64,000 bases of DNA from Acidobacteriota bacterium (GCA_016700175.1 CP065003.1:1560001-1624000); one strand, 5' to 3'. Counted from the first letter of the stretch, positions 9,061 to 17,788 are shown. The notes: generated by a model not told the origin, from the letters alone. Program-made: numbers and translations.

Positions 9061-9089
9061 TTGTCCGTCGACGCGAATCCGTATATACT
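9061..9089 (+). promoter_or_regulatory. Candidate sigma70-type promoter for hfq
   Basis: TTGTCC (9061-9066) and TATACT (9084-9089) are separated by 17 bp, about 40 bp before the hfq start. It sits just after the miaA stop, so hfq could be expressed independently of miaA. Confidence 0.5.
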
Positions 9090-9130
9090 TCGTTTTCATA
9101 GCAATTCCTTACAGATAGCGGAAGAACACC

Positions 9131-9358
9131 ATGGACAGATCGACCCCGCAAAACATCCAGGACGCGTTCCTCAATACCGCCCGTCGCGAAAAACAGGACG
9201 TGGTCTTCCAGCTTGCAGACGGAAAGACGATCTCCGGCCGGATCAAGAGTTTTGACAAGTTTTCGGTCCTCATCGACACCGAAGGACAGGATCTTCTGGT
9301 TTTCAAACACGCCATCTCCACGATCTCCGTCGAAAAAAAAAAGCCGAATTTAGAGTAA
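9131..9358 (+). CDS. hfq: RNA chaperone Hfq
   Basis: A 75-residue Sm-fold protein that forms a hexamer and promotes sRNA-mRNA pairing. QNIQDAFLNTARREKQDV carries the conserved proximal-face glutamine and helix. The Sm1 region is QLADGKTISGRIKSFDKFSV. The Sm2 motif reads YKHAIS in E. coli and FKHAIS here, a conservative Tyr-to-Phe change. The C-terminal tail is very short and basic (EKKKPNLE). It lies directly between miaA and tmk. Confidence 0.95.
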   Translation: MDRSTPQNIQDAFLNTARREKQDVVFQLADGKTISGRIKSFDKFSVLIDTEGQDLLVFKHAISTISVEKKKPNLE

Positions 9359-9364
9359 CGTACC

Positions 9365-10048
9365 TTGGACGGAAAACTGATAACACTTGAGGGCATCGAC
9401 GGAAGCGGGAAATCGACGCAGATGCGAATGCTTGCCGGAGAACTGCGCCTGCGGGGCGTCGAGATCCTCCAGACCCGCGAACCGGGCGGCACGCCTTTGG
9501 GAAGAAGGCTTAGAGCAGCCTTTCTGGAGACCGAAGAAGATGTGCACCCGATGGCGGAACTCCTGCTTTTTGCCGCCGACCGCGCTCAGCACGTCAATTA
9601 CCTTATAAAACCCGCGATCGCCGAAGGAAAGATCGTGCTTTCCGACCGGTACGCGGACGCCACTTTCGCATACCAGGGCGCCGGCCGCGGATTTCCTGAG
9701 GAGACTGTAAGCGAGGTAATAAAGCTCGCGACGGGAGGCCTGACGCCGGATCTAACTCTGTTCTTCGACCTGCCGGTCGAGCGGGCTCTTGTCAGGACGA
9801 ACGACGAGGACTCTGACCACAGGATCACGAACCGTATGGACCAGGAAGACTCCGATTTCTACGCGCGGGTAAGACAATCGTACCTGGGAATAGCGGATCG
9901 GGAACCCGACCGATTCCGGGTCGTCGACGCGGACAGATCGATCTCGGAGATCCAGCACGACGTGGTCGAGATCGTAACCGGGTTTCTGGAGCTTCCCGCA
10001 CCGGAAAAAAAAGCGAAACCTGCGAAGCCTGCCGACGAATCCGCCTGA
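9365..10048 (+). CDS. tmk: Thymidylate kinase
   Basis: Converts dTMP to dTDP with ATP. The P-loop is EGIDGSGKST, the DRY-type motif is DRYADATFAYQGAGRG, and REPGGTPLG binds the nucleotide. TTG 9365, seven bases after the hfq stop, starts the domain exactly where the family does. Residues after about 210 are a lysine/alanine/proline-rich tail (PEKKAKPAKPA) not needed for the fold. It is followed six bases later by holB, a common pairing. Confidence 0.94.
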   Translation: MDGKLITLEGIDGSGKSTQMRMLAGELRLRGVEILQTREPGGTPLGRRLRAAFLETEEDVHPMAELLLFAADRAQHVNYLIKPAIAEGKIVLSDRYADATFAYQGAGRGFPEETVSEVIKLATGGLTPDLTLFFDLPVERALVRTNDEDSDHRITNRMDQEDSDFYARVRQSYLGIADREPDRFRVVDADRSISEIQHDVVEIVTGFLELPAPEKKAKPAKPADESA

Positions 10049-10054
10049 TCCGAG

Positions 10055-11125
10055 ATGTTCGAAGAGATCCTTGGTAACGAGAGCGCGAAGGAACTGCTTG
10101 AAAGGCTGGTCAGAAACGGCCGCCTGCCGCAATCGCTCCTGTTCACGGGCCGCTCGGGTGTCGGAAAAAAACTCTTTGCGATAGAGATCGCTCAGGCGCT
10201 TGTTTGCACCGAAACCGAATCGGGACTTCCCTGCCGGAAATGCCCGGCCTGCGTTCGCGCCTCTTCGTTCGAGCTTCCTAAGGAGGGCAAGCGCGACGAA
10301 CATCAGAGGGTCGTCTTCAGCGGCCACCCGGACGTCGGGATGATCGTGCCGTACAACAACACGATCCTGATCGACGCCGTCCGCGACCTGGAACGAGAGG
10401 CGAACTTCCGTCCCTTCGAAGCCCGCTCTCGCCTGTTCATCATCGACGAGGCCGAGAAACTCAGCTCCGTGAAGGACAACGCCGCGAACGCACTGCTCAA
10501 GACGCTTGAGGAGCCTTCCGAATCGACCCATATTATTCTGATCACATCAAGGCCCCTGCTTCTGCTGTCGACCATCCGCTCGCGATGCCAGGCTGTGAGG
10601 TTCGGCCCGATCGCCAAGGAGAGGATCGTCGATCACCTCATTAACGAGCTTAAATATCCTTCGGAGGACGCTGCTCTCGTTGCCGGACTCTCGCAGGGCA
10701 GTCTTGGCCGGGCGCTATACACCGATCTGGACAAGTTCCGGGATCTCAGAAAGCAGATGCTCGACGTAGTGACACGCTGCTGCAGACGCGACAGCTTCGC
10801 GGCTCTGATGCGGACCTCCGAAGAGATCACCGAGCCAAAGGCTAAGGACTCATACGGAGATAGCCTGGACATTCTCCAGACTCTGATCCACGACATATGG
10901 ACGATCGGGAAGCGCAGGAATGCGCCGATAGTCAATTTCGATCTTCGGACGGAACTTGAAGAGCTGACCGCGAAGGCGGACCCAACTAGGCTTACGAGCT
11001 GGCTTGAAGAGATCGAAACGCTCCGCGAGAACCTCAATTTCAATCTGAACCGGAAGCTCGCGACGGACGCGCTGTTCATGACGATGGCCGGGAGCAGCGG
11101 AACGCCCGCGTCCCGCCGGCAGTGA
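10055..11125 (+). CDS. holB: DNA polymerase III subunit delta' (clamp-loader ATPase fold)
   Basis: A clamp-loader component of 356 residues. The P-loop-like motif is GRSGVGKK, the zinc-binding cysteines include CRKCPACVR plus an upstream Cys (VCTE), and the Walker B region is IIDEAEKLS. ALLKTLEEPSE and SRCQAVRF are typical DnaX/HolB signatures. The SRC motif contributes the arginine finger in the loader. The P-loop is more complete than in E. coli delta', so nucleotide binding is possible. It could be a DnaX-like protein, but position after tmk and length favour HolB. Confidence 0.92.
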   Translation: MFEEILGNESAKELLERLVRNGRLPQSLLFTGRSGVGKKLFAIEIAQALVCTETESGLPCRKCPACVRASSFELPKEGKRDEHQRVVFSGHPDVGMIVPYNNTILIDAVRDLEREANFRPFEARSRLFIIDEAEKLSSVKDNAANALLKTLEEPSESTHIILITSRPLLLLSTIRSRCQAVRFGPIAKERIVDHLINELKYPSEDAALVAGLSQGSLGRALYTDLDKFRDLRKQMLDVVTRCCRRDSFAALMRTSEEITEPKAKDSYGDSLDILQTLIHDIWTIGKRRNAPIVNFDLRTELEELTAKADPTRLTSWLEEIETLRENLNFNLNRKLATDALFMTMAGSSGTPASRRQ

Positions 11126-11383
11126 GCGATGCGAATAGCGAGGACTGAGGACTGAGGACTGAGGACTGAGGAAATATATCAGTTTGAGCGGTCAGGTTTT
11201 ACTTTTTTTCGCATCACCAAACCATCTGCTTACCCAACTCCTAAGAGCCCGTGTTGATTCAGCCAATAAATGTTCCGCGTGTTCGCGCGGCGCAAACTGA
11301 AGTTCACGTTACCTCAGCGAAAACTGAAGTTCGCTGAGCCTCGCCGTTTTGCAGACCCGGTCTTGGGTTATAAAATTACTTGT
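11126..11383. repeat. Heptad GAGGACT array and ACTGAAGTTC repeat
   Basis: At 11141-11172 the 7-mer aggactg is repeated about 4.5 times. It is followed by aaatatatcagt, as in the arrays near 52265 and 52670. At 11275-11315 a gttcgcgcggcgcaaactg phrase with actgaagttc occurs, and a second actgaagttc lies 25 bp on; the same phrase recurs near 31200-31240. No gene is visible. Confidence 0.65.
11349..11376 (+). promoter_or_regulatory. Candidate promoter giving a leaderless DUF2752 mRNA
   Basis: TTGCAG (11349-11354) and TAAAAT (11371-11376) are spaced by 16 bp. The ATG of the next gene begins eight bases after the -10 box, so transcription would start at or next to the start codon. No Shine-Dalgarno sequence is visible. 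Confidence 0.45.
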
Positions 11384-11803
11384 ATGCCCGCGACGATCTA
11401 CAAAACACCCGAGCGCATTCTCGCAGGGGCCGGGATCGCGGCTCTCGGAGCCGGCAGTTTTGTGGTCGGCTGGTTCGATCCCGGAAAAGTTTCCCTCTTT
11501 CCCGGCTGTCCGCTGCTGAATGTAACCGGATTCGCCTGCCCCGGCTGCGGTCTCACGCGCGGATTTCACGAACTGTTCCACGGAAACCTTCTCGCGGCGC
11601 TCGATTTCAACGCGCTTGTCCCTGTTTACGCGCTGATCTTCACGTTCCTCACCGTTCTATTCGCCTCGATCGCGATCCGGGGCCGCGGCCTCCGTTATTC
11701 GCCTCTCAATACGGCAACGCTGGGAGTCTTTCTCGGTCTCGCGGCGGTCTTCGGCATACTCCGGAATATTCCGACCGAGCCGTTTCAATGGCTTTTTCCT
11801 TAA
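11384..11803 (+). CDS. DUF2752 membrane protein
   Basis: A 139-residue protein with three predicted membrane helices: residues ~10-27, a helix after the Cys motif, and a C-terminal one. The family hallmark CPGCGLTRGFHELFHG is present near residue 50, after FPGCPLLNVTGFACP. The function of DUF2752 is unknown; it is common in Acidobacteriota and Bacteroidota. The open frame extends upstream to 11270, but that part is the repeat region, so ATG 11384 is preferred. Confidence 0.85.
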   Translation: MPATIYKTPERILAGAGIAALGAGSFVVGWFDPGKVSLFPGCPLLNVTGFACPGCGLTRGFHELFHGNLLAALDFNALVPVYALIFTFLTVLFASIAIRGRGLRYSPLNTATLGVFLGLAAVFGILRNIPTEPFQWLFP

Positions 11804-11819
11804 CCAAAGCTTGTATTTC

Positions 11820-12125
11820 TTAAGTTGTGAAGGAAGTCTGGTAATCCCGCGAACTGTGGATCACCCTGACGATACGAATCTCGTCCGAACGGACAGAATA
11901 GAAGATAAGGTAGTTTGGGAAGTCCTTAACGTACCAGAATCTCACTTGAGCTTCACTTTCAAATGTGGCCTCCCGGCCGATAAGAGGAAAGGACTGAATT
12001 TCCGCAAAAGATCTTTCCACGGCGTCGAGAAACCGCAGAGCATGGGTCGGGGCGTCGCGCGATATGAACTCGGCGGTCCCCGCTATGTCCGAACGGGCGA
12101 TGCTTGTGATCGTGATTGTTTTCAA
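11820..12125 (-). CDS. parE: RelE/ParE-type toxin
   Basis: A 101-residue protein with the ParE fold pattern: an N-terminal basic strand and helix (ITSIARSDIAGTAEFIS), an FLDAVERSFAEIQSFPLIGRE helix-turn, and the C-terminal beta core FPNYLIFYSVRSDEIRIVRVIHSSRD. ParE proteins poison gyrase and RelE proteins cleave mRNA; which applies is not readable. Its ATG overlaps the antitoxin stop by four bases, so the two are translationally coupled. Confidence 0.85.
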   Translation of the reverse strand: MKTITITSIARSDIAGTAEFISRDAPTHALRFLDAVERSFAEIQSFPLIGREATFESEAQVRFWYVKDFPNYLIFYSVRSDEIRIVRVIHSSRDYQTSFTT

Positions 12126-12388
12126 GTCCCATTATCGACCTTTGATCGTGCTATCCGCATTCGCAGAACGCGTTTCATTTCTTTGAAGTCCTCACTCTTC
12201 AACTCGCTGACATCCGGGTCATTCAGGCCCTCCACTACCAGCCGCTCGATCCTCTTGTCCTCTAGATAGTCCCGGATCAGGTCCCGTATGAAATCGCTTG
12301 TGCTTGCGAAGTGTCCTTCTGCGACTTCCCGTTCCACCTCGGTCTTCATCGACTCGGGCAAGGAAATGTTGATCGTCTTGTACGCCAT
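12122..12388 (-). CDS. parD: Antitoxin with N-terminal ribbon-helix-helix domain (ParD/CopG type)
   Basis: An 88-residue protein. The N-terminal MAYKTINISLPESMKTEVE and FASTSDFIRDLIRDYLED match the ribbon-helix-helix DNA-binding fold of ParD/CopG antitoxins, and the acidic C-terminus (DPDVSELKSEDFKEM) would wrap the toxin. ATG 12388 is chosen because the residues upstream are not family-like and overlap the operator. A perfect palindrome lies just upstream (see the operator entry), consistent with autorepression. Confidence 0.87.
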   Translation of the reverse strand: MAYKTINISLPESMKTEVEREVAEGHFASTSDFIRDLIRDYLEDKRIERLVVEGLNDPDVSELKSEDFKEMKRVLRMRIARSKVDNGT

Positions 12389-12408
12389 CGGATTTGACCT
12401 CGATCTGC

Positions 12409-12436
12409 AGACTAGCACAATGACAGTATCTGTCAA
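12409..12436 (-). promoter_or_regulatory. Promoter with overlapping palindromic operator of the parDE pair
   Basis: On the minus strand TTGACA (12436-12431) and TAGTCT (12414-12409) are spaced by 16 bp. The perfect palindrome TGACAG-TAT-CTGTCA at 12421-12435 covers the -35 box and spacer. An operator over the promoter is what a ribbon-helix-helix antitoxin would bind. Confidence 0.6.
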
Positions 12437-12465
12437 TGTTTCTGTTTCACGTGCAAGTGGACAAA

Positions 12466-12488
12466 TCAAAAACGGCGCCGAAGCGCCG
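12466..12488 (-). terminator. Rho-independent terminator of the dxr-rseP-ispG operon
   Basis: Read on the minus strand, the stem cggcgc-ttcg-gcgccg is followed by a run of five Ts. It lies 27 bp after the ispG stop, between ispG and the parDE promoter. Confidence 0.7.
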
Positions 12489-12514
12489 CCCGAAATACCT
12501 CAATCAACAAGTCC

Positions 12515-13624
12515 TCACCCGATCTGGACCAGAGGTTTGTCTTCTCTCGCCAGTGATTCGTCCTTTCCTTCTTTCCTCAGTATCTCCACTTCTTTGACGA
12601 ATTCCTCGACAATGTCCTCGCCCGAAACGCGGCGCATAGGCACGCCATCCTTGAAGATCATCCCGACCTGGCGTCCGAATGTTACGCCCAGCTGCGAATC
12701 GTGGGCTTCGCCCGGCCCGTTGACCGCGCAGCCCATTATCGAAAGGTGAAGGGGCTCTTCTACGTGCTGAAGCCTGCGCTCGATCTCCGTGACGATACCC
12801 ACGAAGTCATCTACCGCAAGGCGGCCGCAGGTTGGGCAGGCTACGACCGTCACGCCTCTATTCCGGAGCTCGAGGCTCTTGAGGATCTCCCAGCCGACGC
12901 GGATCTCTTCATCCGGCTCCGCAGCGAGAGAAACGCGGATCGTGTCTCCGATCCCGTCGTAAAGAAGTATCCCGAGCCCCATCGCGGACTTGATCGTGCC
13001 GCCGAAGGGCGTTCCGGCCTCGGTCACGCCGAGATGAAGCGGATAATCGACCTTTTCCGCCATCAGCCTGTAAGCCTCTACCGTCCTTCGAACGTCCGAG
13101 GCCTTTAGCGAGATGATCGTATCTGAAAAGCCCAGATCCTCGAGAATGCGTATGTGCCGGAGCCCCGATTCGACCATCGCTTCCGGTGTGGCGGTGCCGT
13201 ACTTCTCAAGCAGGTCTTTCTCGAGCGACCCTCCGTTGACGCCTATCCTGATCGGGACGCTCTGTGATTCGGCGGCCCGGACGACGGTCCGCACCCGTTC
13301 GATCGCCCCGATGTTTCCCGGATTGATCCGGAGCTTGTCCACACCGGCGTCGAGTGCCATAAGCGCCAGCTTGTAGTGAAAATGAATGTCCGCGACGATC
13401 GGGATAGTCACACGCTTCCGGATCTCCTTCAGCGCTTCGGCGGCTTCGGGATTCGGAACGGCGATCCGGACGATCTCGCAGCCCGCCTCGATCATCTTGT
13501 CGACCTGCGCGACCGTCTCGTCGACGTTCTCCGTGTCGGTTTTGGTCATCGACTGCACGACGACCGGCGCGCCGCCGCCTATCTGGACGCCGCCTACCAT
13601 TACCGCCTTGGATTCTCTTCTCAT
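12515..13624 (-). CDS. ispG: 4-hydroxy-3-methylbut-2-enyl diphosphate synthase
   Basis: IspG (GcpE) reduces MEcPP to HMBPP, the sixth step of the MEP isoprenoid route, using a [4Fe-4S] cluster. The TIM-barrel start QSMTKTDTENVDETVAQV and VADIHFHYKLAL are typical. Cluster cysteines lie in VVACPTCGRLAVD and SIMGCAVNGPGEA near the C-terminus. At 369 residues it is the short bacterial form, without the plant/chlamydial insertion domain. It is 19 bp downstream of rseP and last in the operon. Confidence 0.97.
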   Translation of the reverse strand: MRRESKAVMVGGVQIGGGAPVVVQSMTKTDTENVDETVAQVDKMIEAGCEIVRIAVPNPEAAEALKEIRKRVTIPIVADIHFHYKLALMALDAGVDKLRINPGNIGAIERVRTVVRAAESQSVPIRIGVNGGSLEKDLLEKYGTATPEAMVESGLRHIRILEDLGFSDTIISLKASDVRRTVEAYRLMAEKVDYPLHLGVTEAGTPFGGTIKSAMGLGILLYDGIGDTIRVSLAAEPDEEIRVGWEILKSLELRNRGVTVVACPTCGRLAVDDFVGIVTEIERRLQHVEEPLHLSIMGCAVNGPGEAHDSQLGVTFGRQVGMIFKDGVPMRRVSGEDIVEEFVKEVEILRKEGKDESLAREDKPLVQIG

Positions 13625-13643
13625 CGGTTTTCTACGGTCCTTG

Positions 13644-14999
13644 TCAGCCGATCAGGCGTGAAATGTCGAAGTAAAGGACCACGACCATCAAGAGCAGGAT
13701 GATCGCCAGACCCGCGAGCTGGATCTTTTCTTTCACCGCGACCGACAGCGTGAGCCCGAACATCGCTAACACGGCTTCGATGCCCAGGACCGCTATCTGC
13801 CCGCCGTCGAGCAAAGGTATCGGAAGCAGATTGAAGATCCCGAGGTTCAGGCTGATGACCATAAGAATGTAGAACAGACCGCCTATTCCGACGTCCCGCA
13901 CGATCGTCGCAATGATCTGCACGATGCCGACCGGCCCGGCGATACCGCCTTCCTTGACCGATCTCTCACCTGCGAACATCTGACCGAACGCCTTGCCGGT
14001 CAGCCTTAGGATCCGCCAGTTCTCGTTGAAAGCGTGCGTCGTCGCACCGACGAATCCGACGGGCTCAAGCGTTCCGGATTCGAACGCGATCCCTATCAGA
14101 TACCCCTGCTCGGTCTTTTCGGCGCGCGTCGAAACCTCGCGAGTCTCGCCGTTCCTGTTTACGACAAGCGAGATCGGCTCGCCTTTCGAGTCCTTCACGA
14201 TCCGCTGCATTTCCTCAATATTCCGGACGGTCTGCCCGTTCACCGAGGTGATGCGGTCGCCGACCGCAAGGTCGGACTCCGCCGCCGGCATTCCTTCCTG
14301 GATCCGTCCGATCACAACAGCCTGGACGCCCGCGTCCGGCTCCATCTGGAGATCGCCGAGCTTGTTGCCGTTATTGACGATCTCGCCGGGAGTGATCGCC
14401 ATCCGGACGCGCTTGCCCTCGCGCTCGACAACGATCGGAGTTTCCATTCCCGGAAGCAAAAGAGCGTTCTCCATCACCTGCGTCCAGGTCGGATCCTTGA
14501 TCCCGTCGAACTCAACGATCCTGTCGCCGGGCTTAAGCCCCGCCTGCTGCGCCGCTCCGCCTTGAACCACAGAACCGACGATCGGCGCCGGAACGGATGG
14601 AACTCCAAACCAAAGAGCCGTCGCGAACGGGATCGCAAGCGCGAGGACGATGTTCATGAACGGTCCGCCGAGCATTACGAGGAACTTCTGCCACCTCGGC
14701 CGCAGTTCGTAAAGCTCTTCGTCCGGGACCTTTTCGCCTTCGGATTCACCGCCTTCAAGCGGCGCGGTCGCCTCGTCGCCGTAGAGTTTCACATAAGCCC
14801 CGAGCGGGATGGCGCTGATCCTGTAATCGGTATGTCCTCTCTTGAATCCCCAGATCCTCGGCCCGATGCCGAAGAACGAGAACGCCTCGACCCTCATTCC
14901 GAGAAGTCTGGCAACGGCGAAATGGCCGAATTCGTGGATATTTATGGCGACGCCGAGCACGAAAACCACTGCGAACACGACGAGCAGAATGTCTGACAT
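13644..14999 (-). CDS. rseP: RIP metalloprotease RseP (site-2 protease)
   Basis: An inner-membrane zinc protease of the M50 family, 451 residues. The zinc motif HEFGH lies in the first membrane helix (about residue 22), two PDZ domains follow (about 125-200 and 210-285), and NLLPIPLLDGGQ contributes the third ligand near residue 400. RseP cleaves anti-sigma factors and signal-peptide remnants within the membrane. The two zf-HC2 anti-sigma proteins encoded at 17948 and 38948 are possible substrates, by inference only. It lies between dxr and ispG, as in many bacteria. Confidence 0.95.
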   Translation of the reverse strand: MSDILLVVFAVVFVLGVAINIHEFGHFAVARLLGMRVEAFSFFGIGPRIWGFKRGHTDYRISAIPLGAYVKLYGDEATAPLEGGESEGEKVPDEELYELRPRWQKFLVMLGGPFMNIVLALAIPFATALWFGVPSVPAPIVGSVVQGGAAQQAGLKPGDRIVEFDGIKDPTWTQVMENALLLPGMETPIVVEREGKRVRMAITPGEIVNNGNKLGDLQMEPDAGVQAVVIGRIQEGMPAAESDLAVGDRITSVNGQTVRNIEEMQRIVKDSKGEPISLVVNRNGETREVSTRAEKTEQGYLIGIAFESGTLEPVGFVGATTHAFNENWRILRLTGKAFGQMFAGERSVKEGGIAGPVGIVQIIATIVRDVGIGGLFYILMVISLNLGIFNLLPIPLLDGGQIAVLGIEAVLAMFGLTLSVAVKEKIQLAGLAIILLLMVVVLYFDISRLIG

Positions 15000-15092
15000 T
15001 ACTTGTTATTCCTCTGTGAAAAACTGCGCCTTAGAAAGGAGCGGACCGAGTCACGTTATAAACCTAAAGTGTAAATCCGGGCCAAAACCGAG

Positions 15093-16298
15093 TCAAACAC
15101 GATTTATAGCGGCGGCAGTGGTCCGGGAGGCCTCGACCAGCGCTTCCGCGAGCGACCTCGCCTCCCTGTCGGCGGCCAGGACCTTCTCAAGCGAATCAGC
15201 GGATTCCGGTTCGTGAGCGTCGACGAGCTTGCCGTTGATGCGCGCTATTTCAGGTAGTGAGATCCGCCCGTCGAGGAACGCACGAACGGCGACCTCGTTC
15301 GAGGCGTTGAGGGCCGCCGGAGCGGTTCCGCCTTTCTCAAGCGCGCGGTACGCGATCGCAAGATTCGGGAATCTGTCGAGGTCGGGGTCTTCAAAGGTCA
15401 GCTCGGATATCGACGCAAGGTCAAGCGGAGGGAGCGCGTTCGGAAGCCTCTCGGGATATGTCAGCGCGTACTGGATGGCGTGTTTCATATCTGTCACGCC
15501 CATCTGTGCGATCACGGAGCCGTCGACGAGTTCGACCATCGAGTGGACGACCGACTGCGGATGGACGATGACGTCGATCCGGTCGCCATCCAAACCGAAA
15601 AGCCAGTGAGCCTCGATCACTTCGAGTCCCTTGTTCATCAACGTCGCGGAGTCGATGGTGATCTTGTCGCCCATGTCCCACGTCGGATGGTCGAGCGCTT
15701 CTTCAAGCGTGGCGTTCTCGATCTGCTCTTTCGTCTTCGTCCTGAACGGGCCTCCCGAAGCGGTGAGGACTATCCGCCGCACTTCAGACATCTTCTCGCC
15801 GCGAAGGCACTGATGAAGCGCGTTGTGTTCGGAATCCACAGGCAGGATCTCGGCTCCCGATCCGGCCGCGGCGGCGATCATCAGTTCGCCTGCCATCACA
15901 AGCGTTTCCTTGTTCGCAAGCGCGATCCTCTTACCGGCCTCGATCGCACGGAGGGTCGGCACGAATCCGATCGCGCCGACGGTCGCCGACACGACGGTCC
16001 CGCATTCTTCCATCGTAGCGGCCTTCACAAGGCCCTCTTCCCCGCAGACTATCTCGGGAAAATCGGCGGATGACGCGCCGAGCCGTTCGAGCTCGGTTTC
16101 GAGCCTTGAAACGCAATCTTCGTCCGCACACGCGGCGAGCTTTGGGGAGTACTCGACGATTTGCTTGGCAAGAAGTTCCGCGTTGTTCCCGGCGGCGAGC
16201 GCCACGACGTTTACATCGCCAAGATGTTTGGCGACCTTCAGCGTGTTGCAGCCGATAGAGCCGGTCGAGCCTAGTATCGAAATGTTCCTGGAAGTCAT
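15093..16298 (-). CDS. dxr: 1-deoxy-D-xylulose 5-phosphate reductoisomerase
   Basis: Dxr converts DXP to MEP with NADPH, the committed step of the MEP pathway. NADPH-binding ILGSTGSIGCNTL opens the protein. PVDSEHNAL carries the metal-binding Asp and Glu, and the flexible loop is represented by HPTWDMGDKITIDSATLMNKGLE. Length (401) is normal. A 93-bp gap separates it from rseP. Together with ispG it supplies two MEP enzymes from one transcript. Confidence 0.97.
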   Translation of the reverse strand: MTSRNISILGSTGSIGCNTLKVAKHLGDVNVVALAAGNNAELLAKQIVEYSPKLAACADEDCVSRLETELERLGASSADFPEIVCGEEGLVKAATMEECGTVVSATVGAIGFVPTLRAIEAGKRIALANKETLVMAGELMIAAAAGSGAEILPVDSEHNALHQCLRGEKMSEVRRIVLTASGGPFRTKTKEQIENATLEEALDHPTWDMGDKITIDSATLMNKGLEVIEAHWLFGLDGDRIDVIVHPQSVVHSMVELVDGSVIAQMGVTDMKHAIQYALTYPERLPNALPPLDLASISELTFEDPDLDRFPNLAIAYRALEKGGTAPAALNASNEVAVRAFLDGRISLPEIARINGKLVDAHEPESADSLEKVLAADREARSLAEALVEASRTTAAAINRV

Positions 16299-16350
16299 AA
16301 AAAACGGGCCTTTGGAAGATTAGCACATACGAGGGCGAGTAAGAATCGCC

Positions 16351-16968
16351 TCACCGATCTTCTTCAGCGGCCTCCGCAAATTCGGCAGGACCCTCGATCG
16401 GGTGCGAGGCTTCTCCGCCATCCTTAGCTTTCTTCGCAAGGAATTCGTTGAACTCGCGCGAACGGTTTCTGGGAACGCTGAGTGATCGCCATTCGTCGCC
16501 CCTGATCTCTTTCGCGAGCAGAACGATTTGGCCCGTGTGATAAGCGTAGTGGGTAAGCTGGCGGTTGATCGCCTGGACGACGGTGTGCGCTTCGCCGCGG
16601 ATCGTGACGGACCGTTTGAGGTCCTCGGCCGACAGGGAGTCGATCGTGCCGAGAAGGATCGCCCAGCCTTCTTCCCAATTCCGCATCATCGCCGCGCGGT
16701 CGTCGCCTTCCTCTTCGAATTCCGAATCCCTGTTTCGGTCCGGTTTTTCGCCATCCTCGGTCAGAAAGTTCGTCCAGCGGGAGCGCTGGTTCCCGGCGAT
16801 ATGCTTTACGATCAGCGCGATCGAGTTCGACTCCGGCGCGCCCGCTCGAAAGAACTCTTCGTCGTCCACCTGAACGAGAGCCCTTTCCGCGAGCCGCTTG
16901 TACGCCCGGAAGGTCGCTGCCGCATCGGCGAGATACCCCCGGACCACTTCTTCGAAAGTGTCAGCCAT
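16351..16968 (-). CDS. DinB-like (DUF1572) putative metal-dependent protein
   Basis: About 205 residues, predicted to be a four-helix DinB/YfiT-like bundle. Candidate metal ligands are His in IVKHIAGN, and the pair in LTHYAYHTGQIVLLAK, the usual HxxxH of the family. NQRSRWTNFLTEDGEKP is characteristic of DUF1572. ATG 16968 is preferred to the upstream 17004 start because the extra residues are not conserved-looking. Some relatives are thiol transferases; the role here is unknown. It lies 52 bp upstream of dxr and may head that operon. Confidence 0.8.
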   Translation of the reverse strand: MADTFEEVVRGYLADAAATFRAYKRLAERALVQVDDEEFFRAGAPESNSIALIVKHIAGNQRSRWTNFLTEDGEKPDRNRDSEFEEEGDDRAAMMRNWEEGWAILLGTIDSLSAEDLKRSVTIRGEAHTVVQAINRQLTHYAYHTGQIVLLAKEIRGDEWRSLSVPRNRSREFNEFLAKKAKDGGEASHPIEGPAEFAEAAEEDR

Positions 16969-17022
16969 AGGTGATTTATCGCTCCGGGCGGCCGGAACTG
17001 TCAAACGGACCGCCGAAAAGTT

Positions 17023-17050
17023 TTGCCTTTTCGCGTTTTACCGCTAAAAT
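17023..17050 (+). promoter_or_regulatory. Candidate promoter for the first ECF sigma gene
   Basis: TTGCCT (17023-17028) and TAAAAT (17045-17050) have a 16-bp spacer. A strong AAGGAGG follows at 17079-17085, but no usable start codon lies at the right distance and the frame of the sigma gene has a stop there, so its purpose is unclear. Confidence 0.4.
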
Positions 17051-17137
17051 TACGGGGTCAATGCAACCGGTCCGAAAAGGAGGCACATCATAGGCACCAA
17101 CGATTTTCCAAACCCCGAAGCCACAGCAGGAGTTGAT

Positions 17138-17788
17138 ATGAACTTGACCTCCGCTGCGATCAATCCGGCGATCGCTGACAAGAGAGAGGAAGACAGGAGC
17201 GTTTCCGCGCCCGCAACGTCTGATCAGGTCATCCAGCAAGTGATCACAAGGGACACCCCGGATTACGAACTTACCCAGATGTCCGCCGAAGGCGACCTGG
17301 AGGCGTTCGAGATGCTTTATCAGAAGTATCACCGGAGGGCCTACAGCCTTTGCCTGAGGATGACGAACAACGTCACCGAGGCCGAGGACCTGACCCAGGA
17401 AGCGTTTATCCAGCTTTTCAGAAAGGCTGGAAGCTTCAGGGGCGATTCCGCGTTCACGACGTGGTTTCATAGACTGGTCGTCAACCAGGTCCTGATGCAT
17501 TTCAGGAAGAGAAGCGTCAAGAACGAGAAAACGACAGAAGACGGCGAAATGCCGGAGCACCTCGTGCCTCAGACGAAGACCAAGGCTAACCTCCCGATCC
17601 TGAACCGGATCGACATCAACAAGGCAATCGCCGCGCTTCCCCCCGGATACAAGTCGGTGTTCATACTTCACGACGTAGAAGGCTTCGAGCATTCGGAGGT
17701 CGCGCGGATCCTGGGGATCTCCGTCGGCACCTCCAAGTCCCAGCTTCACAAGGCAAGGCTGAAGCTCAGGGGAATGCTGGTCAGATAG
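17138..17788 (+). CDS. ECF-type RNA polymerase sigma factor
   Basis: A 216-residue sigma-70 family protein with only regions 2 and 4. Region 2 is FEMLYQKYHRRAYSLCLRMTNNVTEAEDLTQEAFIQLFRKA and region 4 is ALPPGYKSVFILHDVEGFEHSEVARILGISVGTSKSQLHKARLKLRGML, shown here only as landmarks. About 45 polar residues precede region 2. An AGGAG lies 6 bp before ATG 17138. The neighbouring zf-HC2 protein is its probable anti-sigma factor. Confidence 0.92.
   Translation: MNLTSAAINPAIADKREEDRSVSAPATSDQVIQQVITRDTPDYELTQMSAEGDLEAFEMLYQKYHRRAYSLCLRMTNNVTEAEDLTQEAFIQLFRKAGSFRGDSAFTTWFHRLVVNQVLMHFRKRSVKNEKTTEDGEMPEHLVPQTKTKANLPILNRIDINKAIAALPPGYKSVFILHDVEGFEHSEVARILGISVGTSKSQLHKARLKLRGMLVR

Noticed and set aside
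11384..11803. Longer DUF2752 start at 11270
   Set aside because: The additional 38 residues are encoded by the ACTGAAGTTC repeat and are Arg/Lys/Phe-rich without family match.
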